Shown here: one piece after another, positions 17,363 to 26,240 of the stretch
Numbering within the stretch: the first letter of the stretch is position 1
Layout: every line of letters begins with the position of its first letter
Assembly (NCBI RefSeq): GCF_015477835.1
Contig: NZ_JADLQN010000004.1
Span: 62,001 to 126,000 of the forward strand
Source of the DNA: Nocardia higoensis
GTDB taxonomy: Bacteria; Actinomycetota; Actinomycetes; Mycobacteriales; Mycobacteriaceae
Direction: 5' to 3'
Length of the DNA stretch: 64,000 nt
The notes under the pieces: generated by a model
Told to the model about the DNA's origin: nothing
The model's database searches: none
What the model saw: the letters and a program-made list of their open reading frames with translations, nothing else
Translations under genes and position numbers: made by a program

Positions 17363-19516
17363 ATGTCTTTGTGCGTGGGTTTGAGCATCGGCGCGGTGAA
17401 CTCCGTGACGGCTTCGGTGAGTCCTTCACGCTCTCGGCCCTGGGTGCGCACCAGGCGCACCGCACTCACTCTCGACGACCACGGTGCCGCCAGGGTCGGC
17501 AGCTTGCCCCGGTTCGATTCCGCCGTCACGGATTTCGCCGACCTGGCGAGAGATCCGGAACCGTTCGTCCTCGGCGGACGCCTCTACACCGCGCCGGGTC
17601 TCGTCGCCACCGTCGTGCGGGAGTTGCTCGACACCGGTGAATTGATCGCGGGATCGGTGGTGACCTATCCGGCGGTGTATTCCGACAAGCAGGTCGCGCT
17701 GTTGCGCCAGGCTCTCGATCTGGGCGGGATGCGCGAGGTGATCATGGTGCCCGAGCCGGTCGCCGCCGCGGAATGGCTCGAATACGAACACGGCCCGCTC
17801 GAGCCGGGATTCGCGCTGGTCTACGACCTCGGCGGCGCCAGCCTCGACGTCACCGTCGTGCGGGTCGGCCCGGACTGGTCCGACCATCCGGTCGTCGGAA
17901 ATCCACGCCGCTGCTACGACTTCGGCGGGCGTCCGCTCGGCGCGACCATCGCCCGCTACTCGCGGGGTACACAGCCCGGCGCGATTCCGCTGTCCGCCCT
18001 CGTCGATGTCGACAGCCTGCGCGCCGACCACATCCGGGATTCCTTCGACGTGGTCCGGTCCTGCCTCGGTTCCACCGGCCGCAGCCTCTCCGACATCGGC
18101 CGGATCCTGGTGGTCGGCGCGGCGTCGCGCCCGCCGGAGGTCTGCGCCACCCTCGCCGAACTCGGCAGGCCGGTCATCACCTCGGCGGATCCGGGGCAGA
18201 TCATCGCCACCGGGGCCGCCTACTTCGCGGCCCGCTCGTTCGCCTCCACCGACGACGTGCCGCGCCCCACGCGCGGTGCGGTGTTCTCCGGCGCGGCCGT
18301 GGCTTCGGCTCTGGCGGTTTCCGCCGCGACCGTGCTCGGCGGCAACACCGACCCCGTGCTCGAGCCGATGCTTCAGCGATACCCCGATCTCGCCCGGCCG
18401 CTCGACGTGCGGACCCACGCCTATATCGACACCACCTCCGGCGCACATTCCGACGGCGATGTCCGCTACGGCATCCCGATCGGACTCACCGAACCGATCC
18501 CCGGCCTCACCCGGAACCCGGACGGCCGCTTCGTCCCCACCGGCCGCAGGCCCATGGGGCCGACCATCGCCGAATCCCGCGGCGACTCCCATCCCGACCG
18601 TCGCACACTGCTGCTCTCCGATGAGTCCGGCCCCGCGCACTTCCCCCACCTGCTGCCCTTCGGCTGGATCTCCGACGCGGGCCGGTATCACCCGATCGCT
18701 CCGGCTCCGGGAACCGGTGGCACTCCCTCGGATCCGGGAACACCCGGCGAGCCGCCGAGCGAGCCCCCTGGCGGCGATCCGGCCGCGCCCGGCGACAACG
18801 GCGCAGCGCCCGCACCTGCTCCCGGTCCCGAGCCGGGCGGCGAGGGCACGACCGCACCGGACGCCGGGCAGGGATCGTCCGATGACGGCGAAAGTGGCGG
18901 CGCGAGCGGGGGAACCGGGGGATCGGACGGCGGCGCGGATCCCACAGGCGCGGGCGGCGGAGCATCGACAGAAGACGGCTCCGGCGGCGCGGCTCCCGGT
19001 GGCGGCGATTCCTCCGGTGGCGTGTCACCGGACGATGGCGGTTCTACGGGCGGTGGTGGCGCCCCGGGCGGTGACGGCTCGTCCGGCGGTGGCGGGGCTT
19101 CGAGTGGCGGGTCCGGCGCCGACGGAACGTCCTCCGGGGGAGGCGATTCCAGCGGTGGTGGCACTTCCGGTGGCGGCGCCCCCTCCGATGGCGGTAATCC
19201 CGGCGGTGGCACGCCCGGTGGTGCGGGCGCCGGTGGTGCCGTGGGTGGCTCGGACAACTCGTCGACCGGTGGGACAGGGACGGGCGGGCCGGGGAAGTCC
19301 TCCACCGGCGGAGGAGGCGGCCTCGGCCAGGGCGGAAGCGCGACGCCTGGAGGCGGTGCCGGATCCGGCAAAGGCGGCGCAGGTCATGGTGGGACCGGGC
19401 GAGGCATGGGCGGCGCTGGTTCTCCCTCCGGCGGTGGTGGCGTCGGCCGTAGCGGTGGAATGGGTGGCGGTGGCATGGGTGGCGGTGGCCTCGGCGGTGG
19501 TGGCGGCTCCCGCTGA
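17363..19516 (+). CDS. Hsp70-fold (actin-like ATPase) protein with long Gly/Ser/Pro-rich tail
   Basis: Residues 1–~300 resemble the Hsp70 nucleotide-binding domain: phosphate-2 region VYDLGGASLDVTVV (near 153), connect-like EPVAAAEWL, and adenosine-site-like ILVVGAASRPPEV (near 250). The phosphate-1 loop is degenerate, LSIGAVNS instead of the IDLGTTNS type, so the catalytic Asp and Thr are lost. A hydrophobic stretch near 310–328 (SGAAVASALAVSAATVLGG) may span the membrane. There is no substrate-binding domain; instead residues ~445–717 are Gly/Ser/Asp-rich with GGGGxGGG repeats. ATG 17363 is preferred to upstream starts because MSLCVGLSIG matches the family N-terminus. Such proteins accompany dynamin-like genes in other actinobacteria; the dynamin-like gene here is 11 kb away. 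Confidence 0.8.
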   Translation: MSLCVGLSIGAVNSVTASVSPSRSRPWVRTRRTALTLDDHGAARVGSLPRFDSAVTDFADLARDPEPFVLGGRLYTAPGLVATVVRELLDTGELIAGSVVTYPAVYSDKQVALLRQALDLGGMREVIMVPEPVAAAEWLEYEHGPLEPGFALVYDLGGASLDVTVVRVGPDWSDHPVVGNPRRCYDFGGRPLGATIARYSRGTQPGAIPLSALVDVDSLRADHIRDSFDVVRSCLGSTGRSLSDIGRILVVGAASRPPEVCATLAELGRPVITSADPGQIIATGAAYFAARSFASTDDVPRPTRGAVFSGAAVASALAVSAATVLGGNTDPVLEPMLQRYPDLARPLDVRTHAYIDTTSGAHSDGDVRYGIPIGLTEPIPGLTRNPDGRFVPTGRRPMGPTIAESRGDSHPDRRTLLLSDESGPAHFPHLLPFGWISDAGRYHPIAPAPGTGGTPSDPGTPGEPPSEPPGGDPAAPGDNGAAPAPAPGPEPGGEGTTAPDAGQGSSDDGESGGASGGTGGSDGGADPTGAGGGASTEDGSGGAAPGGGDSSGGVSPDDGGSTGGGGAPGGDGSSGGGGASSGGSGADGTSSGGGDSSGGGTSGGGAPSDGGNPGGGTPGGAGAGGAVGGSDNSSTGGTGTGGPGKSSTGGGGGLGQGGSATPGGGAGSGKGGAGHGGTGRGMGGAGSPSGGGGVGRSGGMGGGGMGGGGLGGGGGSR

Positions 19517-19589
19517 CGAGCGTCGCATCCCGGAGGTCAGGCCATGGTTGCCGCTACACGCGGATGGACGCTCGTCCGACCTCGCCTTC

Positions 19590-19623
19590 GCACCCGCTCC
19601 TGCCCCGCACCCGCTCCTGCCCC
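19590..19623. repeat. Two tandem copies of a 17-nt C-rich repeat
   Basis: GCACCCGCTCCTGCCCC occurs twice back to back, followed by decaying CCCGCCCCC(G/A)TG units up to ~19650. It lies in the 256-nt gap between the Hsp70-like gene and the convergent SGNH hydrolase. The 85-codon frame that covers it (19544–19801) runs into the hydrolase gene and is not supported as a gene. Confidence 0.7.
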
Positions 19624-19772
19624 CGCCCCCGTGCCCGCCCCCATGCCCGCACCGTCTCGCGCTCGACGCAGTGGTGACGAGCACCCGCCGCTCGGCCCCG
19701 CGTTCACCGCCTCGGGCCGAATCGGCGGGTTCTCCTCGGCATCGAACCGCCAGGCGTCCCGCGGGCCGGGCC

Positions 19773-20573
19773 TCAGTGCGTGGCCGGTGTGGGCCGGATG
19801 AGGGTGGACAGGGCTCGGATCATCTCGGCGGCTACGACGGCATGGCCGCTGGTGGCGAAATGGATGAGGTCGGCGCTCATGAGATCGGGGCGTAGCCGCA
19901 GCGGATGCGTCCAGAAGTCCACCAGCAGTGCGTCGTAGGTCGAGGCGGCATCGCGGACCATCGCGTTGAGTGCGGCCATGCGATCACGCATGGGGGCCAA
20001 TGCCGCCATGCTTTCGGTCTCCCAGATGTCGGCGACGGTGAAGGTGCACACCTGGGCTCCGGTCGCGGCGAGCGCGGCGAACATGGTGTCGAGATTCGCA
20101 CGCAGGGCGTCGAAGTCGGGTTCGGCGACGAACAAGTCGTTGCCGCCGCAGACGATGTGCACCAGGTCCGGCTCGAATTCCACGACGCGGGCGAGCTGTT
20201 CGTCGCGGACCTGGGCCGTGGTGGCACCTTTGCGGCCGGTGTTCAGGTACCGCATGCCGGGATTCGCTCCGCGTAGCGCGTTCGCGACGCGGTCCGCCCA
20301 GCCGGTCGGCTCGTAGCCGGGGCTCGGATCGCCGATGCCCAGGGCAATCGAGTCGCCGATCACCGCGAAGCGCTGCCAGGACGCGCCCCGTAGCAGCTGT
20401 CGTGCTTCGCCGGGGGCGAGCAGCATCGGATCGGAGAGTTCGGTCGGCGGTTCCCGGGTGATCAGCCCCGCACCGTCGGAGGAATCGGTGTCGAAGGAGC
20501 CGGCACCGAACGAACTGGTGTCGAGAGAGTCGACGGACGCGGAGCGGGCGAGCGGGAAGTCGTTGTCGTTCAC
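19773..20573 (-). CDS. SGNH/GDSL-family hydrolase
   Basis: A 266-residue esterase/lipase-like protein. The SGNH blocks are visible: GDS nucleophile (VIGDSIALGIGD, near residue 77), Gly in LNTGRKG, Asn in VCGGNDLF, and the Asp-His pair in SADLIHFATSGH near the C-terminus. About 50 acidic, Ser-rich residues precede the domain; no signal peptide is evident. It overlaps the upstream MFS exporter gene by four bases (ATGA), so it belongs to that transcript and may act on the exported compound or be co-induced with it. Confidence 0.88.
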   Translation of the reverse strand: MNDNDFPLARSASVDSLDTSSFGAGSFDTDSSDGAGLITREPPTELSDPMLLAPGEARQLLRGASWQRFAVIGDSIALGIGDPSPGYEPTGWADRVANALRGANPGMRYLNTGRKGATTAQVRDEQLARVVEFEPDLVHIVCGGNDLFVAEPDFDALRANLDTMFAALAATGAQVCTFTVADIWETESMAALAPMRDRMAALNAMVRDAASTYDALLVDFWTHPLRLRPDLMSADLIHFATSGHAVVAAEMIRALSTLIRPTPATH

Positions 20574-21982
20574 GGTTTCTCCGAGGTGGAAGGGATGGCG
20601 GACAGGCAGGCGGCGAGTACGGCGATCACCGCGCAGACCGCGAAATGGGTGTGCAGACCGGCGAGCGCGTCACCGGGATGGGCGGCCAGGACGGCGGCCA
20701 TCACCGCGACGCCGAGCGCGCCGCCGACCTGGCGGGCGGTGAGATTCATGGCGATGCCGACGGCGAACTGTTCGGGCGGCAGCGAACTGGCGGCCGCCGT
20801 GCCGAGCGCGGTCAGCACCAGGCCGATGCCGCCGCCGCCGAGTACTCCGGCGGGAATCCACGCCGACCACAGCGCGGGATCGGGACCGAACGCGTCGGTG
20901 CTCATCCACCATGCCGAGGCGGCGAACGCGGCCGCGCCCAGCACGCCCGCCCACCGTCGCGGACCGCTCCCGGTGATCCGCCCGGCGATGTTCGCGGTCA
21001 CCATGGACGCGAGAGCGCCCACGGTCAGCGCCGCCGCCGACCCGATGACCGAGTAGCCCCATACGGCGTCCAGGAACAGCGGGCCGGCCAGCAACCAGGA
21101 GTACATCGCGGCGGCGAACACGAAGGAGGCCGCATTGGCCGACGCGTAGGGCTTGCTGCGCCAGAGTTCCACCGCCAGCGCCGAACGCGCGGAGCCGTCG
21201 GCGTGCTGCCGTGCCGAGCGCACGATGGCCGCCACCAGGAGAACAGCGCCCAGTCCGAGGGCGAGCAGCGTGGCGGGGGAGCTCCAGCCCCACCGTTGTC
21301 CCTCGGTGACTCCGGCGACGAGCCCGCCCAGCCCGAGCGCGACCGCGACGGTGCCCACCGGATCCGGCAATGCCCCGGTCCGTCCGGTCTCGGGGACAGG
21401 AAGGCGCAGAGCGGGCACGACGAGCAGCACCGCGATCGGCACATTGATCACGAAAATCGAGCGCCAGCCGAACATCTCGACCAGCGCGCCGCCGACCGCG
21501 GGGCCCACCACCGCCGCGAATCCGCCTGCCGCCGACCAGGCGCCGATGGCCGCGCCGATCCGTTCGCGCGGGGTGACCGCGAGGACCAGTCCCAGCGCGG
21601 CGGGCAGCATCACCGCGGCGGTGGCGCCTTGGAGCAGTCGTCCGGCGATGAGCATCGGCGCGTTCGGCGCGAGGCTGCACAGCAGGGAGGTCAGTGCGAA
21701 TCCGGCGAGTGCGGCCAGGAACAGCTGGCGCCTGCCGAGAGCGTCGGCGAGGCGGCCCGCCGGGGTGAGCAGTGCCGCGAAGGCGACCGCATAGCCGCTG
21801 ACGACCCAGGTCAGGGTGGTCACGGGAGTGGACGGATAGTCGCGGGCGAGGGAGGGAAAGGCGATATTGACGACCGAGAGGTCCAGGAAGGCGATGAACG
21901 CCGCACCGCAGGCCAGCAGCAGGGTGCGGCGGGCGAGGTTCGGCGGGGGCGAACTGTCCGTTCGCTCGGAGACCAGGGACAT
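20570..21982 (-). CDS. MFS drug/proton antiporter (EmrB/QacA-type)
   Basis: A 470-residue, strongly hydrophobic transporter with about 14 predicted helices. The DHA2-type motifs are present: LDLSVVNIAFP in helix 1, the GRLADALGRRQLF loop after helix 2, and the helix-5 region AAGGFAAVVGPAVGG. It should export toxic or lipophilic compounds using the proton gradient. ATG at 21980–21982 is chosen because AAGGA lies upstream; further in-frame starts up to 22375 would read through the operator and the divergent TetR gene. It is divergent from the TetR gene, which is the probable repressor. Confidence 0.9.
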   Translation of the reverse strand: MSLVSERTDSSPPPNLARRTLLLACGAAFIAFLDLSVVNIAFPSLARDYPSTPVTTLTWVVSGYAVAFAALLTPAGRLADALGRRQLFLAALAGFALTSLLCSLAPNAPMLIAGRLLQGATAAVMLPAALGLVLAVTPRERIGAAIGAWSAAGGFAAVVGPAVGGALVEMFGWRSIFVINVPIAVLLVVPALRLPVPETGRTGALPDPVGTVAVALGLGGLVAGVTEGQRWGWSSPATLLALGLGAVLLVAAIVRSARQHADGSARSALAVELWRSKPYASANAASFVFAAAMYSWLLAGPLFLDAVWGYSVIGSAAALTVGALASMVTANIAGRITGSGPRRWAGVLGAAAFAASAWWMSTDAFGPDPALWSAWIPAGVLGGGGIGLVLTALGTAAASSLPPEQFAVGIAMNLTARQVGGALGVAVMAAVLAAHPGDALAGLHTHFAVCAVIAVLAACLSAIPSTSEKP

Positions 21983-22035
21983 GGGGATCCTTGTGGCGAG
22001 AGAGATGTAAGGGACGACGCGTCGGGAAACAAAAA

Positions 22036-22078
22036 GTACGATCGTTCGTTCATCAACATACGACCGACCGTTCGTATG
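22036..22078. promoter_or_regulatory. TetR-type operators between exporter and regulator genes
   Basis: Two dyads lie in the divergent promoter region: CATACGA…TCGTATG (22057–22078, 9 of 11 positions symmetrical per arm) and a smaller one centred on ACGATCGT (22038–22045). The shared ACGA/TCGT half-sites point to binding by the adjacent TetR-family protein, which would control both the exporter–hydrolase transcript and its own gene. Confidence 0.7.
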
Positions 22079-22097
22079 CACAAGCCCCGATGGAAGA

Positions 22098-22718
22098 ATG
22101 GACCGCATGACCGAACCGAACACCGACCAACGCCTGGCCAAGGGCGCGCGCTCCCGTGCGGCGATCGCGCGGCACGCCGCCGACGTCGCCTCGGTCGACG
22201 GACTCGAGGGGCTGAGCATCGGCAAACTCGCCACCGATCTCGGCATCAGCAAGAGCGGCATCGCGACACTCTTCGGTTCCAAGGAGGCGCTGCAGTTGGC
22301 GGCGGTCCGCGCGGCCAGGGAGGTCTTCGTCGCGACGATCATCGAGCCGGGTATGCGCGAGCCGCGCGGCATCACCCGGGTCCGCGCGCTGGTCGCCCGC
22401 TGGCTCGACTACGTCACCGAGCCGGTGTTCCCGGGCGGCTGTTTCCGCGCCGCCACCCTCGCCGAGTTCGACAGCCGGAACGGCCCGGTTCGTGACGCCC
22501 TGGCCGCGGACCACGCCGAATGGCTGGCACTGCTGGACCAACAGATCCGGTACGCGGCCGACGCGGGCGAACTGCCGGGGCGTGACCCGGACACGCTCGC
22601 CTTCGAGATCGCCGCCGTCGTCACCGCGGCCAATACCGCCCGCCAGCTCGGCGACGACGCGGGGGTGTCCACCGCGCGCACGATCATCTCCCGCCTGCTC
22701 GGCGATCCTGCGCCCTGA
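22098..22718 (+). CDS. TetR-family transcriptional regulator
   Basis: A ~206-residue repressor. The N-terminal helix-turn-helix is clear (ARSRAAIARHAADVASVDG then LSIGKLATDLGISKSGIATLFGSKEAL, residues ~15–62), and a ligand-binding helical domain follows (WLDYVTEPVFPGGCF). Gene divergence from the MFS exporter and the dyads between them make the exporter its target. ATG 22098 and ATG 22107 are both possible starts. The ligand is unknown, presumably an exporter substrate. Confidence 0.88.
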   Translation: MDRMTEPNTDQRLAKGARSRAAIARHAADVASVDGLEGLSIGKLATDLGISKSGIATLFGSKEALQLAAVRAAREVFVATIIEPGMREPRGITRVRALVARWLDYVTEPVFPGGCFRAATLAEFDSRNGPVRDALAADHAEWLALLDQQIRYAADAGELPGRDPDTLAFEIAAVVTAANTARQLGDDAGVSTARTIISRLLGDPAP

Positions 22719-22738
22719 GACGCGGCGTCGCTGGTTGA

Positions 22739-23716
22739 ATGATCCGAATGACGTTGCGTCGTAGAGTGCTCTCGATGGGATCGGCCGCGCTGGCGGGTGT
22801 CGTGGCGGCGGGTCTCGCCGCGGCTGGCCCGGCGGGAGCGGAGATCTTTCCGCCGATGTGCGCGCAGGGCTGGACCACGAGCGTGATCGCCGCGGGCGTC
22901 GGGAACCTGGAGAACCTGGACTCCGACGGCGCGGGCGGCTTCTACGTCACCGGCATCGCCGACGGCTATCTCGGCCACATCGATGCCGAGGGCACGCTCG
23001 AGAAGCTGGTCACCGGCCTGGACAAGCCGGCCGGAGTGCGCGTCGCCGGCCCGTACGTCTACTTCTTGACCGGGGACGGGACGAACACGTTGCCTGGAAC
23101 CCTGCAGCGCTACGAGATCGCCACCGGCGAGGTCACCGTCCTGCTCACCGATCTGAACGGCCCGAACGGACTGCTCCTGCTGCCCGACGGCGACCTGCTG
23201 TTCACAGCGATCGGCATGAACCGCGCGCCGACGGGGATCTCCCGGTACCGGCCTTCCACCGGCGAATACACCGAGACCTGGTCCGACGTGATGTTCTCCA
23301 ACGGCATGGCGCTGGCGCCTGACGGCCGTTCGATCTACGTCTCCGATCTCGCCATGCGGGTCCAGCGCATCTTCCTGGACGCTCCCCGAGCGCCCTCGCC
23401 GGTCATCGGCGTGCCCGAGCTGTTCGCGCTGCCCGACGACATGGAGGCCACCCGCGACGATCAGCTGTTCCTCGCCGACCACGTCGTGGGCGCGGTGTAC
23501 CGGGTGAATCCGGCGACCAGGTCGGCCTGCGCGATCGCGACGGGCTTTGTGAAGCAGCCCGACATGCGCACCCCGGCGGACGGCGCGACCTCGGTGCGCA
23601 TCGCCCGCGACGGGGACTCCTGGGCGCTGTTCGTCACGAGCATGGACGGCACCCTGCGCCGTCTGCGGCCACCGGCCGATGTCGACGTGACCCCCGCGGA
23701 CGTCCGCCGCCGTTAG
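22739..23716 (+). CDS. Secreted SMP-30/gluconolactonase-like beta-propeller protein
   Basis: A 325-residue protein with a signal peptide (residues 1–~35: RRR, hydrophobic core AALAGVVAAGLAAAGPAGA, cleavage before EIFPP); the RRR could mark Tat export. The rest shows repeated blades of the SMP-30/strictosidine-synthase type (VGNLENLDSDGAGGFYVTG, NGLLLLPDGDLLFT, SNGMALAPDGRSIYVSD). Catalysis as a lactonase or a purely binding role cannot be told. It follows the TetR gene by 20 nt and may be cotranscribed with it. Confidence 0.75.
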   Translation: MIRMTLRRRVLSMGSAALAGVVAAGLAAAGPAGAEIFPPMCAQGWTTSVIAAGVGNLENLDSDGAGGFYVTGIADGYLGHIDAEGTLEKLVTGLDKPAGVRVAGPYVYFLTGDGTNTLPGTLQRYEIATGEVTVLLTDLNGPNGLLLLPDGDLLFTAIGMNRAPTGISRYRPSTGEYTETWSDVMFSNGMALAPDGRSIYVSDLAMRVQRIFLDAPRAPSPVIGVPELFALPDDMEATRDDQLFLADHVVGAVYRVNPATRSACAIATGFVKQPDMRTPADGATSVRIARDGDSWALFVTSMDGTLRRLRPPADVDVTPADVRRR

Positions 23717-24100
23717 CGCACGACCCACACCGGTCGCCGACCGCCACCGCCGAGCGCACCGGCGGTCGGGTTCTCCCGCACCGGATCACGCGCGGCCCGG
23801 CGGCACTTCCGCGCGGGCCGCCACCACCGCTCGGCGGGGGCGGCGGATCGCCCCATCCGGGAGCGCCGACCGCGTGGACGCGGTGAGTGTGCAACCCGAC
23901 TTCCGATGCGCTCGGTGCGGCTGCGGCGACAGTGACCGCTCGAGTGGCGGTCGGTGATCCGGCAGGGAAGGCGATTGCGCAGGCGGTGCGGTGTCGAGTG
24001 CCGGGGAGCTTCGACGGCCCGCCACTGCCCGACGACGCGACGCATGGCTCGAGCACGCGGTCGGCATGACGGGGCGTGCTGGTGTGGGCCGTCCAGCGAT
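23717..24100. other. Intergenic stretch between convergent genes, with one hairpin
   Basis: About 385 bases. An inverted repeat CCGACCGCC (23737–23745) / GGCGGTCGG (23761–23769) 20 nt after the SMP-30-like stop could terminate transcription. No ORF in the remainder has a credible start or ribosome binding site. Confidence 0.45.
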
Positions 24101-24880
24101 TCACGCGGACAGTGCGCGCGGTGCACCGCAGGCCGCGTCGTAGCGATCCCACACCAGGTCGACGAGGGCCGGGTGGGCGCCGAGCGCCGCGGTATGCGTC
24201 AGATCCGGTGTCGCCGCGGTGATGCGGTCGGTCAGCAGGCCGGGGGCGAGAAAGTAGTGCGCGACGACGATCCGGTCGACGCCGCGGGCCGACAGCCGCG
24301 CCTTGGCCGCCGATACGCCGGGCTCGGTGGTGGCGAAACCGATGTCGGTGGACCAACCGGTGTGCTCGGCGAGTGCCCGAGCCACCAGCCGCGTCCTGGC
24401 GTTGGCTGTCGCCGAGGACGCCCCGACGGCGGCGACCACCACGCCGAGCCGCCGGTGCGGGTTCCGCTCATGCGGTGCGAGCGAGGGAGAATCCGGTGCG
24501 CACGCCGCTCGCACACGATCGGCGAGGGCGTGCACAAGCCTCGGGTCGGGACCGAGCACGTCGGCTCGGTCGATCCGCAGCAGCGGATGACGGCGCCGGG
24601 CGGAAGCGAGCAACCCGGGCAGGTCGACACGCGCGTGAAAGGCGTTGCCCAGCAACAGCGGAACAACGACGGCGTGGGTGTGGCCCGCGCCCGCGACCGC
24701 GTCGACCACCTGGTCCACCGAGGGCGCGCTCAGATCGAGGAACGCCGGGCGCACCGTGACGCCCGGCCTGGCCGCGGCCACCGCGTCCGCCACCGCCGCC
24801 ACGGTGGCCGCCGACCGGGGGTCGCGGCTGCCGTGGCCGACGGTGATCAGCGCGGCGTCGAGCGGCGCGGGCCCAGCCAC
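24101..24880 (-). CDS. Sirohydrochlorin chelatase, siroheme synthesis
   Basis: A 259-residue CbiX/SirB-type class II chelatase made of two homologous halves. Catalytic histidines are seen in ITVGHGSRDP (residue ~15) and LLLGNAFHARVDLP (near 80), with the second half starting at LGVVVAAVGASSATANAR. It should insert Fe(II) into sirohydrochlorin to give the siroheme needed by NirA. GTG at 24878–24880 starts one base after the cysN stop, so it is the last gene of the sulfate-reduction operon. A cobalt (cobalamin) role is chemically possible, but the operon argues for siroheme. Confidence 0.88.
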   Translation of the reverse strand: MAGPAPLDAALITVGHGSRDPRSAATVAAVADAVAAARPGVTVRPAFLDLSAPSVDQVVDAVAGAGHTHAVVVPLLLGNAFHARVDLPGLLASARRRHPLLRIDRADVLGPDPRLVHALADRVRAACAPDSPSLAPHERNPHRRLGVVVAAVGASSATANARTRLVARALAEHTGWSTDIGFATTEPGVSAAKARLSARGVDRIVVAHYFLAPGLLTDRITAATPDLTHTAALGAHPALVDLVWDRYDAACGAPRALSA

Positions 24881-24881
24881 C

Positions 24882-26240
24882 TCAGACTCCGGCGCCGACC
24901 TCGACGGCGGTCAGCACGTCACCGACCAGACCGGCGGCGAGGGTGTTGCCGCCTGCGGGGTCGATGAGCAGGAAGCTGCCCGTGTGCCGGTTGACCCGGT
25001 AGTCGTCGGCGGCGATCGGTTCGGCGACACGCACCGCGATGCGGCCGATGTCGTTGAGCTCGAGCGCCTCCGGGTTCGGGTCCGCGGCCAGGCGCTGCTC
25101 GTCGAAGCGCTCGATGAGCGCGCCGACGATGGCCTGGGTGGTGCGGGTGCCGTGCTTGAGCAGCAGTCGCGCGCCGGGACGCAGCGGCTTGTCACCCAGC
25201 CAGCAGACGGTCGCGTCGAAGGAGTCCAGCGGCTCCGGCGCGTCGTCGGCCGCGGCGATGATGTCGCCACGGGAGATGTCGACCTCGTCGGCCAGGATCA
25301 GCGTGACGCTGCGGCCCACCTGCGCGACCGCGAGTTCCCCGTCCGGGGTGTCGATCCGCTCGACGGTAGTCCGCACGCCCGAGGGCAGCACCACGATCTC
25401 GTCGCCCGGCGCGACCGAACCGGCCGCGATCTGCCCGGCGTACCCGCGGTAGTCCGGGTATTCGGCGGTACGCGGACGGATCACGTACTGGACCGGGAAA
25501 CGCAGCCCGATCGAGTGCGCCCCGGTGCTGTCGGCGTCGACCGGCACCGACTCGAGGTGCTCGATCAGCGAAGGACCGTCGTAGTACGGGGTGTTGTCCG
25601 ACCGGCTGGCGACATTGTCGCCGTGCAGCGCGGAGACCGGGATCTCCAGCACGTCCTCCGGCGACCAGCCCAGCCGGGTGGTCAGCTCGTTGAACTCCGC
25701 GGAGATCTCGGCGAACACGGTCGCCGGGTCCTCCACCAGGTCGATCTTGTTCACCGCGAGCACCAGCCGGGGCACGCCGAGCAGCGCCAGCACCGCGGCG
25801 TGGCGGCGGGTCTGCTCGATGACGCCCTTACGCGCGTCGACCAGCAGGATCACCAGCTGCGCGGTGGACGCGCCGGAGACGGTGTTGCGGGTGTACTGCA
25901 CGTGACCGGGGGTATCGGCCAGCACGAAAGAGCGCTTGGGCGTGGCGAAGTAGCGGTAGGCCACGTCGATGGTGATGCCCTGCTCGCGTTCGGCGCGCAG
26001 CCCGTCGACCAGCAGCGACAGGTCCGGCGTCGACAGGCCCTTGTCGACCGAGGCGCGGGTGACCGCGTCGATCTGGTCGGCCAGCACCGACTTGGTGTCG
26101 AACAGCAGCCTGCCCACCAGGGTGGACTTGCCGTCGTCGACGGAACCGGCGGTGGCCAGACGCAAGAGCTGGGCGGGCGGCTCGGTACGCACGTTCTGCT
26201 CGGCGTTCGGCTGTGCCGTGGTGGTCTGTTGAGCAGACAT
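24882..26240 (-). CDS. cysN: Sulfate adenylyltransferase subunit 1 (GTPase) CysN
   Basis: The 452-residue GTPase drives APS formation by CysD. EF-Tu-like motifs are intact: GSVDDGKST (near residue 36), DTPGHVQYTRN, and NKIDLV, followed by two beta-barrel domains. The protein ends after the barrels, so the APS-kinase (CysC) domain fused in mycobacteria is absent, in keeping with the APS-reducing CysH in this operon. ATG at 26238–26240 shares one base with the cysD stop; longer in-frame starts would lie inside cysD. Confidence 0.96.
   Translation of the reverse strand: MSAQQTTTAQPNAEQNVRTEPPAQLLRLATAGSVDDGKSTLVGRLLFDTKSVLADQIDAVTRASVDKGLSTPDLSLLVDGLRAEREQGITIDVAYRYFATPKRSFVLADTPGHVQYTRNTVSGASTAQLVILLVDARKGVIEQTRRHAAVLALLGVPRLVLAVNKIDLVEDPATVFAEISAEFNELTTRLGWSPEDVLEIPVSALHGDNVASRSDNTPYYDGPSLIEHLESVPVDADSTGAHSIGLRFPVQYVIRPRTAEYPDYRGYAGQIAAGSVAPGDEIVVLPSGVRTTVERIDTPDGELAVAQVGRSVTLILADEVDISRGDIIAAADDAPEPLDSFDATVCWLGDKPLRPGARLLLKHGTRTTQAIVGALIERFDEQRLAADPNPEALELNDIGRIAVRVAEPIAADDYRVNRHTGSFLLIDPAGGNTLAAGLVGDVLTAVEVGAGV

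Noticed and set aside
19544..19801. 85-codon frame after the Hsp70-like gene
   Set aside because: It is built on the C-rich tandem repeat and ends inside the SGNH hydrolase gene; the sequence APAPAPVPAP is low complexity.
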